This document shows positions 28,407 through 36,382 of a stretch of DNA of 64,000 bases, piece after piece. The DNA is from Pelagibacteraceae bacterium. GTDB lineage: Bacteria; Pseudomonadota; Alphaproteobacteria; Pelagibacterales; Pelagibacteraceae. Each line of letters starts with the position of its first letter. Positions within the stretch are counted from its first letter, which is position 1. Position numbers and translations under genes: made by a program. The notes beneath the pieces were generated by a model, which was not told the DNA's origin, searched no databases, and saw only the letters and a program-made list of their open reading frames with translations. Location of the stretch: contig VTPD01000001.1 in assembly GCA_008638015.1 (NCBI GenBank), positions 1 to 64,000 of the forward strand, written 5' to 3'.

Positions 28407-30335
28407 ATGTCAAAAATTATAGGAATTGATTTAGGTACAACGAATTCATGTGTTGCTGTTATGGACGGCGCAACACCAAAAGTTTTAGAAAATTTAGAAG
28501 GGGCTAGAACCACACCATCAGTAGTTGCTTTCACAGAGAGTGACGAAAAACTAGTAGGTATGGCTGCAAAAAGACAAGGTGTTACAAATTCTGAAAATAC
28601 TTTTTTTGCTGTCAAAAGACTAATTGGAAGAAAGTTTGATGGGGAAGCAGTTAAAAAAGATATTAAAGGTTTGCCTTATAAAATTATTAAAGCCGATAAC
28701 GGTGATGCTTGGGTAGAGTCGAGAGGCAAAAAATATTCTCCAAGTCAAATTTCAGCTTTTGTATTACAAAAAATGAAAGAGACAGCTGAAAAATATCTTG
28801 GTTCAGAAGTGAAGGAAGCTGTAATAACTGTACCAGCCTATTTTAATGATTCACAAAGACAAGCAACAAAAGATGCTGGGAAAATTGCTGGTCTAGATGT
28901 AAAAAGAATTATCAATGAACCAACTGCAGCAGCTCTTGCTTATGGTTTAGATAAAAAAAATGCAAAAACTGTAGCTGTATACGATTTGGGTGGAGGTACA
29001 TTTGATGTTTCTATTCTTGAATTAGGCGATGGTGTTTTTGAAGTAAAATCCACAAATGGTGATACTACTTTAGGTGGAGAAGATTTTGATGCACATATCG
29101 TAGATTATTTGGCTGCTGAATTTAAAAAAGATAATGCAATTGATTTAAAGCAAGACAAACTAGCTTTACAAAGATTGAGGGAAGCGGCTGAAAAAGCAAA
29201 AATAGAATTATCTTCAGCTACACAAACTGAAATTAATTTGCCATTTATTACTGCAGATAAAACTGGTCCAAAACACTTAAATATAAAACTAACTAGATCT
29301 AAATTAGAATCTATTGTTGCGGAACTAATACAAAAGACAATTGCGCCATGCAAAACAGCGTTAAAAGATGCTGGATTGAGCGCGGGAGAAATTGGTGAAG
29401 TAATTTTAGTTGGTGGTATGACTAGAATGCCAAAAGTTGCGGAAACAGTAAAAAACTTTTTTGGTAAAGAGCCTAACAAAAGTGTGAATCCCGATGAAGT
29501 TGTAGCAATGGGAGCTGCAATTCAAGCTGGTGTTTTACAAGGAGATGTTAAGGATGTTTTATTATTAGATGTAACTCCTCTGTCTTTAGGAATTGAAACA
29601 TTGGGTGGTGTTGCAACTAAATTAATTGAAAAAAACACAACAATACCAACTAAAAAAAGCCAAGTCTTTTCAACAGCAGAAAATAATCAGCCCGCTGTTT
29701 CTATAAGAGTAGTTCAGGGAGAAAGAGAAATGGCTGCTGACAATAAACTATTAGGCAATTTTGAATTAACGGGTATTGCTCCAGCGCCAAGAGGTGTTCC
29801 ACAAATTGAAGTTACTTTTGATATCGATGCTAACGGAATTGTAAATGTTTCTGCAAAAGACAAGGGAACAGGCAAAGAACAAAAAATACAAATTCAAGCC
29901 TCTGGTGGATTGACAGATGAAGAGATTGAAAAAATGGTCAAAGATGCAGAAGCAAATAAAGAAGCCGATAAGAAAAAAAGAGAAGAAATAGACGCGAAAA
30001 ACAGCGCTGATAGTCTTGTAGCTTCTACAGAGCAAAGCCTCAAAGAACATGGGGACAAAGTTTCAGCAGAAGACAAAAAAACAATTGAAGCTGATCTTCA
30101 ATCTTTAAAAGATGCGATTAAAGCTGACAATGTTGAGGATATCAAAACTAAAACTCAAACATTAATGCAATCCTCTATGAAAATGGGTGAAGCAATTTAC
30201 AAAGCTCAACAAGCAAATCCTGACGCAGGAAGTGGAAATGAAAAAAATACAGATAGTGAAAAAAAAGAAGATGTTGTTGATGCTGAATTTGAAGAAGTAA
30301 AAGACTCAAAAGACGATAAAAAAGATAGTGCTTAA
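28407..30335 (+). CDS. dnaK: Chaperone protein DnaK (Hsp70)
   Basis: ATP-driven general chaperone. The 642-residue protein has the actin-like ATPase domain (1-385: [62 protein letters not shown]), the linker [19 protein letters not shown], a substrate-binding beta domain and helical lid, and an acidic tail ending in DDKKDSA. Everything is standard. A C-rich CCACCCATAT (28355-28364) with GTTGTAA upstream may be a second heat-shock promoter directly before it. Codon use is less AT-biased than in neighbouring genes, consistent with high expression. Confidence 0.98.
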   Translation: MSKIIGIDLGTTNSCVAVMDGATPKVLENLEGARTTPSVVAFTESDEKLVGMAAKRQGVTNSENTFFAVKRLIGRKFDGEAVKKDIKGLPYKIIKADNGDAWVESRGKKYSPSQISAFVLQKMKETAEKYLGSEVKEAVITVPAYFNDSQRQATKDAGKIAGLDVKRIINEPTAAALAYGLDKKNAKTVAVYDLGGGTFDVSILELGDGVFEVKSTNGDTTLGGEDFDAHIVDYLAAEFKKDNAIDLKQDKLALQRLREAAEKAKIELSSATQTEINLPFITADKTGPKHLNIKLTRSKLESIVAELIQKTIAPCKTALKDAGLSAGEIGEVILVGGMTRMPKVAETVKNFFGKEPNKSVNPDEVVAMGAAIQAGVLQGDVKDVLLLDVTPLSLGIETLGGVATKLIEKNTTIPTKKSQVFSTAENNQPAVSIRVVQGEREMAADNKLLGNFELTGIAPAPRGVPQIEVTFDIDANGIVNVSAKDKGTGKEQKIQIQASGGLTDEEIEKMVKDAEANKEADKKKREEIDAKNSADSLVASTEQSLKEHGDKVSAEDKKTIEADLQSLKDAIKADNVEDIKTKTQTLMQSSMKMGEAIYKAQQANPDAGSGNEKNTDSEKKEDVVDAEFEEVKDSKDDKKDSA

Positions 30336-30349
30336 TTTTTAATTAAGCA
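30329..30349 (+). repeat. Hairpin spanning the dnaK stop codon
   Basis: TGCTTAATT-TTT-AATTAAGCA is a perfect 9-bp inverted repeat with a 3-base loop that includes the dnaK stop codon and lies just before dnaJ. No U run follows, so it is more likely an mRNA stability or processing element that lowers dnaJ expression relative to dnaK than a terminator. Confidence 0.5.
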
Positions 30350-30361
30350 TTAAACAGAGGC

Positions 30362-31507
30362 ATGGCCAAAGCTGACTATTACGAAACATTAGGAGTCTCT
30401 AGAAATGCTTCCAAGGATGAAATAAAAGCTGCTTATAGAAAGCAAGCAATGAAATTTCACCCTGATCGAAATCCGGGTGACAAAAGTGCAGAAGCAAAAT
30501 TTAAAGAAGCTTCTGAAGCTTACCAAGTACTTTCAGACTCACAAAAAAAATCTAACTACGACCAATTTGGACACGCAGCTTTTGAAAATGGTGGTGGTGG
30601 TCGAGGTGGTTTTGGTGGTTTTGAAGATTTTGGTGGTTTCGACTCAGGTTCTTTTTCAAGTATTTTTGATGACTTTTTTGGAGACTTTACTGGTGGACGA
30701 AGAAGGAAATCTCCAAAAACCAGAAGAGGCTCCGATTTAAAAATAAATATCGAAGTTACGTTAGAAGAAGCTTACCAAGGAAAAAAACAAACTTTTGATT
30801 TACCTACTTCTGAAAAATGTTCAAGTTGTTCAGGTAGCGGGGCTGCTACAGGTTCTAAACCAATTACGTGTGATACTTGTGGTGGACATGGTCAAGTAAG
30901 AGCTCAACAAGGATTTTTTACTTTACAGCAAACCTGTCCTGATTGTGCCGGAGAAGGAAAAGTAATTTCTAATCCTTGCAAAGACTGTCGAGGATCTGGT
31001 TCTAAAAAGGTCAATAAAACAATATCAATACAAATTCCAAAGGGTGTAGATGATGGAACACAGATGCGATTAGCTGGCAAAGGAGAGGCTGGCCCACGAG
31101 GTGGTACACAAGGAGATTTGTATGTTTATATTTCTCTAAAAAAACATCCTATTTTTAAAAGATCGGAGGAAAATTTATATTTTGAACTCCCAATATCTTT
31201 TGCTGATGCAGCGCTAGGAACAACTATTGAAGTTCCAACAATTGATGGATCAAAATCAAAAGTAAAAATACCATCTGGAACACAGTCTGGAAAACAATTA
31301 AGACTTAAAGATAAAGGAATGCCTCAACTCAGAGGTAATGGCTTTGGGGATTTATATTTACAAATAAAAGTTGAAGTCCCAGTTAATTTAAATCGAGAGC
31401 AAAAAATATTGCTTGAAAAATATAAAGAATTAGAGGACTCTAAAAATAATCCGGAAAATGAATCTTTCTTTAAAAAAGCTAAAAGTTTTTGGGATAATTT
31501 AAATTAA
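30362..31507 (+). CDS. dnaJ: Chaperone protein DnaJ (Hsp40)
   Basis: Co-chaperone that loads substrates on DnaK and stimulates its ATPase. The 381-residue protein has the J domain (1-70) with the HPD motif in [10 protein letters not shown], a Gly/Phe-rich region (about 78-115), a zinc-finger domain with four CxxCxGxG repeats ([32 protein letters not shown]), and two C-terminal peptide-binding domains. It is a full type I DnaJ. The last base of its stop codon is also the first base of the dapB ATG. Confidence 0.97.
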   Translation: MAKADYYETLGVSRNASKDEIKAAYRKQAMKFHPDRNPGDKSAEAKFKEASEAYQVLSDSQKKSNYDQFGHAAFENGGGGRGGFGGFEDFGGFDSGSFSSIFDDFFGDFTGGRRRKSPKTRRGSDLKINIEVTLEEAYQGKKQTFDLPTSEKCSSCSGSGAATGSKPITCDTCGGHGQVRAQQGFFTLQQTCPDCAGEGKVISNPCKDCRGSGSKKVNKTISIQIPKGVDDGTQMRLAGKGEAGPRGGTQGDLYVYISLKKHPIFKRSEENLYFELPISFADAALGTTIEVPTIDGSKSKVKIPSGTQSGKQLRLKDKGMPQLRGNGFGDLYLQIKVEVPVNLNREQKILLEKYKELEDSKNNPENESFFKKAKSFWDNLN

Positions 31508-32277
31508 TGAAAAAAATTAATATTACCGTTAGTGGTGGCTTGGGCAGAATGGGTTCTTTGCTCATAAAAAAAACGCTTCAAGATAAAATGCTAAATTTAT
31601 CAAGTGTTACTGAGCAACAAGAGCAAAAAAAGAATGGTATCCAATATAAAAAAAATTCAGTTCATTCGCTCAAAAATACTAACGTAATTATTGATTTTAC
31701 TCGACCGCATTGTACTTCCGAGATTTTAAAAATTGCAACTAAACTAAAGAAAAAAATTGTTATTGGCACAACAGGATTTAATAAAAAACAACAAAACGAA
31801 ATAAATCAAGCATCTAAAAAAATTGCTATTTTGCAATCAGGAAATATGAGTTTAGGAATAAACTTAATGCAATATCTGTCTCTAATTTTATCAAAAAAGA
31901 TTTTGCAAGAATATCAAATGGAAATTCATGACGCACATCACAAAATGAAAATTGACTACCCATCAGGAACAGCGCTTATGCTTGGCAATGCTGTAGCCAA
32001 GGGAAAGGGCAAATCCTTGGATCAAATTAAGGGTAAGATTTTCTTAAATAAAAAAGGAAAGGGAAATGTAAATAAAATTAATTTTTTTATTAAAAGAAAG
32101 GGTAAAATTCCAGGTACACACTCTGTAATCTTTCAAACTAGGAAAGAAATAATTGAATTAAAACATATTGCAAAATCTAGGGATTTATTTGCTGACGGAG
32201 CCATTAATGCTGCCAAGTGGTTAGCTAAGAAAAAGCCTGGTCTTTATAATATGCACGATGTTCTGAATATTAAATAA
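31507..32277 (+). CDS. dapB: 4-hydroxy-tetrahydrodipicolinate reductase
   Basis: NAD(P)H-dependent step of the diaminopimelate/lysine pathway, feeding both lysine and peptidoglycan. The 256-residue protein has the N-terminal Rossmann motif VSGGLGRMGSLL, IGTTGFNKKQ, and the catalytic stretch HDAHHKMKIDYPSGTALML. It overlaps dnaJ by one base and is followed directly by nth; dnaK-dnaJ-dapB is a known alphaproteobacterial string. The protein is strongly Lys-rich, which reflects the AT bias. Confidence 0.95.
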   Translation: MKKINITVSGGLGRMGSLLIKKTLQDKMLNLSSVTEQQEQKKNGIQYKKNSVHSLKNTNVIIDFTRPHCTSEILKIATKLKKKIVIGTTGFNKKQQNEINQASKKIAILQSGNMSLGINLMQYLSLILSKKILQEYQMEIHDAHHKMKIDYPSGTALMLGNAVAKGKGKSLDQIKGKIFLNKKGKGNVNKINFFIKRKGKIPGTHSVIFQTRKEIIELKHIAKSRDLFADGAINAAKWLAKKKPGLYNMHDVLNIK

Positions 32278-32910
32278 GTGAACAATCAAAGCAAAAGTAT
32301 TTTTAAAGAATTAAGTAAAATAATTAAAAATCCAAAAAGCGATTTACAATATAAAAATAAATTTACACTTTTAACATCTGTAGTTCTTTCTGCCCAATGC
32401 ACAGATGTAAATGTTAATAATGTAACAAAAAATATTTATCCTTTTTACAATAAGCCTGAGGATTTTGTTCGATTAGGCCAAAAAAAAATAGAAAAATTAA
32501 TTAATAAAATTGGCCTATTTAGAAATAAAGCCAAAAGTATATATCAACTATCTAAAATTCTCATCCGAGAACATAACAGTAAAGTTCCAAATGACTTTGA
32601 CAAACTTTTAGCGCTACCAGGTGTTGGTAGAAAAACTGCAAATGTTGTACTCAATGAGGGATTTGGACAATCTACAATTGCTGTAGATACTCATATTTTT
32701 CGTGTTTCTAATAGAACTAAACTTGCTCCAGGAAAAAATCCTGATGAAGTTGAAAAAAATTTATATAAAGTAGTGCCACCAAAGTACTTAAAAGATGCTC
32801 ATCATCTTTTGCTTTTGCATGGAAGATATACTTGCAAAGCTAGGACTCCATTATGCAAAAAGTGTGTTATAGAACCTCACTGTAAATTTAATAAGAAAAA
32901 ATTTGATTAG
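32278..32910 (+). CDS. nth: Endonuclease III
   Basis: Base-excision repair glycosylase/AP lyase for oxidised pyrimidines. The 210-residue protein includes the helix-hairpin-helix LPGVGRKTANVVLN with catalytic Lys119, Asp137 in VDTHIFRVSNR, and a complete C-terminal 4Fe-4S motif C-x6-C-x2-C-x5-C in YTCKARTPLCKKCVIEPHC. It starts directly after the dapB stop with GTG (32278), with no intergenic space. Length is normal. Confidence 0.96.
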   Translation: MNNQSKSIFKELSKIIKNPKSDLQYKNKFTLLTSVVLSAQCTDVNVNNVTKNIYPFYNKPEDFVRLGQKKIEKLINKIGLFRNKAKSIYQLSKILIREHNSKVPNDFDKLLALPGVGRKTANVVLNEGFGQSTIAVDTHIFRVSNRTKLAPGKNPDEVEKNLYKVVPPKYLKDAHHLLLLHGRYTCKARTPLCKKCVIEPHCKFNKKKFD

Positions 32911-33840
32911 ATGAATATAATTGGAATTGGTAATGCAATTGTAGATGTTATTTGCAAGGTAGAAGATCAATTTTTAATTGATCATCAACTAACCAAAAGC
33001 ACTATGAAGTTAGTAGATGAGGCAGAATTTAAAAATTTATTATCTAATTTAACTATAGAGCAGACTATTGCTGGCGGATCTGTTGCCAACTCTATCGTCG
33101 GAATGTCCCAATTGGGTAGCAATGTTTCTTTTATTGGAAAAATTAATAATGATGAATTGGGAAATAAATACGAAGAAAGTCTAACGAAAGAAAAAGTAAA
33201 ATACTGTTACCAAAAAAAACAAGAATCTATTTCGACAGGAACTTGTTTAATTCTTATTACTCCCGACTCCGAAAGAACTATGTGTACTTTTTTAGGCATA
33301 GCTGGAAAAATAAATGAAAATGATATTGATGAAAAAGCTATCAAAGAAAGCTCATTAACTTTTTTAGAAGGTTATTTGTGGGATGAAGGAGAACCAAAAA
33401 TGGCTTTTCATAAAGCAATGCAATTATCTAAACAAGTTGCCATGTCACTATCTGATAAGTTTTGTGTCGATCGTCACAAAGATAGCTTTCTCGAACTGGT
33501 TAAGAATAAATTAGATATTACATTCGCTAATGAACAAGAAATAAAAGAATTAATAGATGCAAAATCTTATGAAGAAATAATTGATTTTGGAAAAAGTTTA
33601 AACAAGTTATTAATTGTAACAAGGTCAGATAAAGGAAGTGTGGCAATTCAGGGAAAAGAAGTTGTCGAGTGTAGCAGTAAAGAAAATCTAAAAATCGTTG
33701 ATTTGACTGGAGCTGGAGATTTATTTGCAGCTGGTTTTTTGCATGGATACAACCAAGCTTGGAATATCAAGCAATGCCTAGAAATGGGCACAGACATGGC
33801 TTCACAAATCATCCAAAAAATTGGCGCTAGGTTAAATTAG
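32911..33840 (+). CDS. PfkB-family sugar/nucleoside kinase (adenosine-kinase-like)
   Basis: Cytoplasmic kinase of 309 residues in the ribokinase/PfkB superfamily. The first signature region is GGSVANSIVGMSQLGSNVSFIGKI (in two overlapping parts), and the second is DLTGAGDLFAAGFLHGY with the catalytic Asp. Overall it most resembles the adenosine-kinase branch common in Alphaproteobacteria, but substrate cannot be fixed from sequence. It begins directly after the nth stop. Its last 14 bases overlap the 3' end of the convergent ArfA-like small gene. Confidence 0.85.
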   Translation: MNIIGIGNAIVDVICKVEDQFLIDHQLTKSTMKLVDEAEFKNLLSNLTIEQTIAGGSVANSIVGMSQLGSNVSFIGKINNDELGNKYEESLTKEKVKYCYQKKQESISTGTCLILITPDSERTMCTFLGIAGKINENDIDEKAIKESSLTFLEGYLWDEGEPKMAFHKAMQLSKQVAMSLSDKFCVDRHKDSFLELVKNKLDITFANEQEIKELIDAKSYEEIIDFGKSLNKLLIVTRSDKGSVAIQGKEVVECSSKENLKIVDLTGAGDLFAAGFLHGYNQAWNIKQCLEMGTDMASQIIQKIGARLN

Positions 33841-33943
33841 GTTTTTTTCTTTGAAAGCTACCCTTGCCTTTTTTGGGCTTCACAACTCTTTTTTTATATT
33901 TGGGTGTTCTTAAGTCTTTTGCAATAAAATTTTTTTTTTTCAT
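33827..33943 (-). CDS. arfA: Alternative ribosome-rescue factor A-like small protein (38 aa)
   Basis: A very small gene fits here: 39 codons from ATG at 33943 to TAG at 33827. The product is basic, and its core, LRTPKYKKRVVKPKKGKGS then FQRKK, matches the conserved heart of ArfA (PLFRQRV..KKGKGSY.RK), which recruits RF2 to ribosomes stalled on non-stop mRNA. It is shorter than E. coli ArfA and lacks the hydrophobic tail, as in truncated active forms. It starts 6 bases after the regulator gene, so is probably co-transcribed with it, and overlaps the PfkB gene tail. An 11-base A run follows the start codon. Confidence 0.72.
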   Translation of the reverse strand: MKKKNFIAKDLRTPKYKKRVVKPKKGKGSFQRKKPNLT

Positions 33944-33949
33944 ACTCTC

Positions 33950-34606
33950 TTAATGATTAAGAAAATATTTTCCTTCTTTTATTTCTACAAATTTTTTATC
34001 TTTTAATTTATTCAAAATTTTTTGTCTCAAGCGATAAAGGTGTGTTTCATAGGTGTGGGTATCAACCTCATCCGAATATGACCAAATATCTTTCATGATA
34101 TCTTTTTTAGTAGCGCCATCTTTTTTGCCATAAAGATAAATAATAATATCTAATTCTTTTTCAGTTAATTTAACTATCTTTCTTCCTAGTGACAAAGTTC
34201 TTTTATTTTTATCAATGATATAAGGACCCACTTCTACCTTGGTTTGATAATGAAATTTAAATTTCAAGATAGAGAGTTTAATAATTTTTTCTAAATCAAC
34301 ATAATTAATTGGCAATTGTAAAAAAGTACTAAACAAATTATCTTTTTTATAGTCTTTAAAATTTTTAAGATCGGATGATAAAAAAATTTTTGGAAACATA
34401 ATTTTTTTTACTTCATTTTTTTTTATTTTTTCTAATTCATCTAAAAAAAATAAAAAAACAAATCCATCTTGGACGTTATATGTTTTGAAAAGATTGTTAA
34501 CTTGTTTAAAGCTATCAAGTTTATTCAGGTTATATTCTGTAGATTGTTCACGCAAACATTCATAAAAAGTTTCTGAACCAACTGTTACTATTGAATAATT
34601 TTGCAT
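33950..34606 (-). CDS. OmpR-type winged-helix response regulator with degenerate receiver
   Basis: Predicted DNA-binding regulator (218 residues). The C-terminal half (about 120-218) is a clear OmpR-like winged helix: LTEKELDIIIYLYGKKDG, DIWSYSDEVDTHTYETHLYRLRQKI, FVEIKEGKYFL. The N-terminal half has receiver-like strand spacing, with FVFLFFLDE possibly holding the phospho-acceptor Asp, but the acidic pair after the first strand and the conserved Lys-Pro are not recognisable. No histidine kinase is adjacent. It is divergent from the L,D-transpeptidase gene (21 bases) and followed by the ArfA-like gene. Targets are unknown. Confidence 0.8.
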   Translation of the reverse strand: MQNYSIVTVGSETFYECLREQSTEYNLNKLDSFKQVNNLFKTYNVQDGFVFLFFLDELEKIKKNEVKKIMFPKIFLSSDLKNFKDYKKDNLFSTFLQLPINYVDLEKIIKLSILKFKFHYQTKVEVGPYIIDKNKRTLSLGRKIVKLTEKELDIIIYLYGKKDGATKKDIMKDIWSYSDEVDTHTYETHLYRLRQKILNKLKDKKFVEIKEGKYFLNH

Positions 34607-34627
34607 AGAATGAAATTATAAATATTT

Positions 34628-35128
34628 ATGATTATAGTAAATAATAAGGGAGAACTTTGGTACAAAAAAAAGCGCTACAAATGTGCAATCGGCAAAAATG
34701 GTGTCACTAGAAGCAAAAAAGAAGGTGATGGATGTACGCCAATTGGTACTTTTTCTTTACGAAGGCTCTTTATAAGAAAAGACAGAATTAAAAAAATTAC
34801 AACTAGTCTTTCACAAATAACTATTGTCCCAAATATGGCATGGGAAGATAATCCTAAAAGTAAAAATTATAACAAACTCATTTTTTTAAAAAAAAATAAT
34901 TCCAGAGAAAAATTATTTAGAAAAGATAAATTATATGATCTAATCCTTGTAATTGAGTACAATACAAAAAAAATAATTAAAGGAAAAGGAAGTGCAATTT
35001 TTTTACATATTGCAAAAAAAAATTACAGTGGAACACAAGGTTGTGTCGCACTAAAGAAAAGTGACTTTTTAGAAATATTACAATTCATTAAGCCAAATGA
35101 AAAAATAAAGATTATAGATAATTTCTAG
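34628..35128 (+). CDS. L,D-transpeptidase (YkuD) family protein
   Basis: Protein of 166 residues with the YkuD catalytic signature HIAKKNYSGTQGCVAL, giving His127 and nucleophile Cys139, and the family stretch KEGDGCTPIGTFSLR near 31-45. Such enzymes form 3-3 cross-links or attach lipoproteins to peptidoglycan. It resembles the COG3786 type, in which the domain begins almost at the N-terminus. No signal peptide is visible, so export is unexplained. It is divergent from the regulator gene by 21 bases and overlaps the 3' end of the YggS gene by 17 bases. Confidence 0.85.
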   Translation: MIIVNNKGELWYKKKRYKCAIGKNGVTRSKKEGDGCTPIGTFSLRRLFIRKDRIKKITTSLSQITIVPNMAWEDNPKSKNYNKLIFLKKNNSREKLFRKDKLYDLILVIEYNTKKIIKGKGSAIFLHIAKKNYSGTQGCVALKKSDFLEILQFIKPNEKIKIIDNF

Positions 35129-35762
35129 CACCAAAAATCTTACTACCGACTCTCACATGGGTAGCTCCTAATTTTGCCGCATCGATATAGTCATTACTCA
35201 TTCCCATACTTAATAGAGGTAATTGTAGTTGCTTGTTCAAGTCACTTACAGTTTGAAAAAATGGAATAGGATCTAAATCAAATGGAGGAATGCACATTAA
35301 ACCAAGAACATTTAATTTTTTTTCATTAATACAAAAATTTACAAAATTTAATACCTCCTTTGTCGCAATTCCAGATTTTTGTTGTTCATCACCTACGTTT
35401 ACTTGAACAAAATATTTTCTTTGAAGATTTAATTTATTTTCTGACTTGGATAACTCATCAGCAAGTTTAGGATTGTCTAAGGAATGTATATAATGAAATA
35501 TCTTTACAGCATCTTTGGCTTTATTCGATTGAAGTTTACCAATGAGATGTAATTCTAAATTTTTAACAACTGGCAATACCTTTTCCCATTTTTGCTTTGC
35601 TTCTTGAACTTTGTTTTCACCAAATACTCTGTGCCCATAATCCAATAGAGGCTGTATATGCTCTAAAGAATGAGTTTTACTTACAGCTATGATAGTTGGT
35701 TTTTTTTTTACCTTATCTAATTCATGACTAACAACAGAAAAATTTTGTATAATATCTATCAT
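35112..35762 (-). CDS. PLP homeostasis protein (YggS/PLPBP family)
   Basis: Pyridoxal-phosphate-binding TIM-barrel protein of 216 residues with no known catalysis, involved in B6 balance. Signatures are PTIIAVSKTHSLEHI with the PLP-binding Lys, GHRVFGENKVQEAKQKW, HLIGKLQSNKAK, and LSMGMSNDYIDAAKLGATHVRVGS. Length is slightly below the usual 230. The start codon overlaps that of the divergent ThiE-like gene by 2 bases (CATG), so both genes must be transcribed from within each other. Confidence 0.93.
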   Translation of the reverse strand: MIDIIQNFSVVSHELDKVKKKPTIIAVSKTHSLEHIQPLLDYGHRVFGENKVQEAKQKWEKVLPVVKNLELHLIGKLQSNKAKDAVKIFHYIHSLDNPKLADELSKSENKLNLQRKYFVQVNVGDEQQKSGIATKEVLNFVNFCINEKKLNVLGLMCIPPFDLDPIPFFQTVSDLNKQLQLPLLSMGMSNDYIDAAKLGATHVRVGSKIFGARNYL

Positions 35763-36372
35763 GAATAAAAAATTTCAAATTTATTTTTTTTTAGAAGAAC
35801 TTAATACTATCAATATTTCAATTCTAAAAAAGTTAAAAAATGTGTCATTAATTTATCGTAACTACTTAAAAAAAAATTACATAGAAAATGCAATAACCAT
35901 CAGCAATTTTACAAAAAAACATAAATTTAAATTATTTGTTGCAAATGATTGGAAGCTTGTAAAAAAAATAAACGCCAATGGAATTTATATTCCAAACTTT
36001 AATAAACAATTTTTTTTTAGAAATTATAACTTAATTAAACAGGGACAAATTATAGGCTCTGCACATTCTATTCCAGAAATTCAAACTAAAATTAGACAGG
36101 GATGTAGTACTATTTTGTTATCTCCTATTTTTAAAACTTCTTCACACCCTGATAAGCAAAATCTAGGAATAGTAAAATTTTCAAACTTTTGTCAAAATAT
36201 TTCAAAACAAACTAAGCTTATAGCTCTTGGAGGTATTGATGAAACTAATATAAAAAAACTTTTCTTATCAAATATTTCTGGTATTGCTTTAAAAAGTTTT
36301 TTGAACAAACCTCAAACTAGCAAATCCCTTAGCTTTCTTAATTTAATTGCAGGAACAAATTTAATACGATAA
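35761..36372 (+). CDS. Thiamine-phosphate-synthase-like (ThiE/TenI) protein
   Basis: TIM-barrel protein of 203 residues related to ThiE/TenI. Recognisable parts are [33 protein letters not shown] and [15 protein letters not shown], equivalent to ThiE phosphate- and thiazole-binding regions. The N-terminal third is diverged and Lys/Asn-rich, and the HMP-pyrophosphate residues cannot be confirmed, so enzymatic ThiE activity is uncertain. It is 10 bases before leuS, a placement I also expect in related marine Alphaproteobacteria. Confidence 0.7.
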   Translation: MNKKFQIYFFLEELNTINISILKKLKNVSLIYRNYLKKNYIENAITISNFTKKHKFKLFVANDWKLVKKINANGIYIPNFNKQFFFRNYNLIKQGQIIGSAHSIPEIQTKIRQGCSTILLSPIFKTSSHPDKQNLGIVKFSNFCQNISKQTKLIALGGIDETNIKKLFLSNISGIALKSFLNKPQTSKSLSFLNLIAGTNLIR

Positions 36373-36382
36373 TTGTAAAAAA

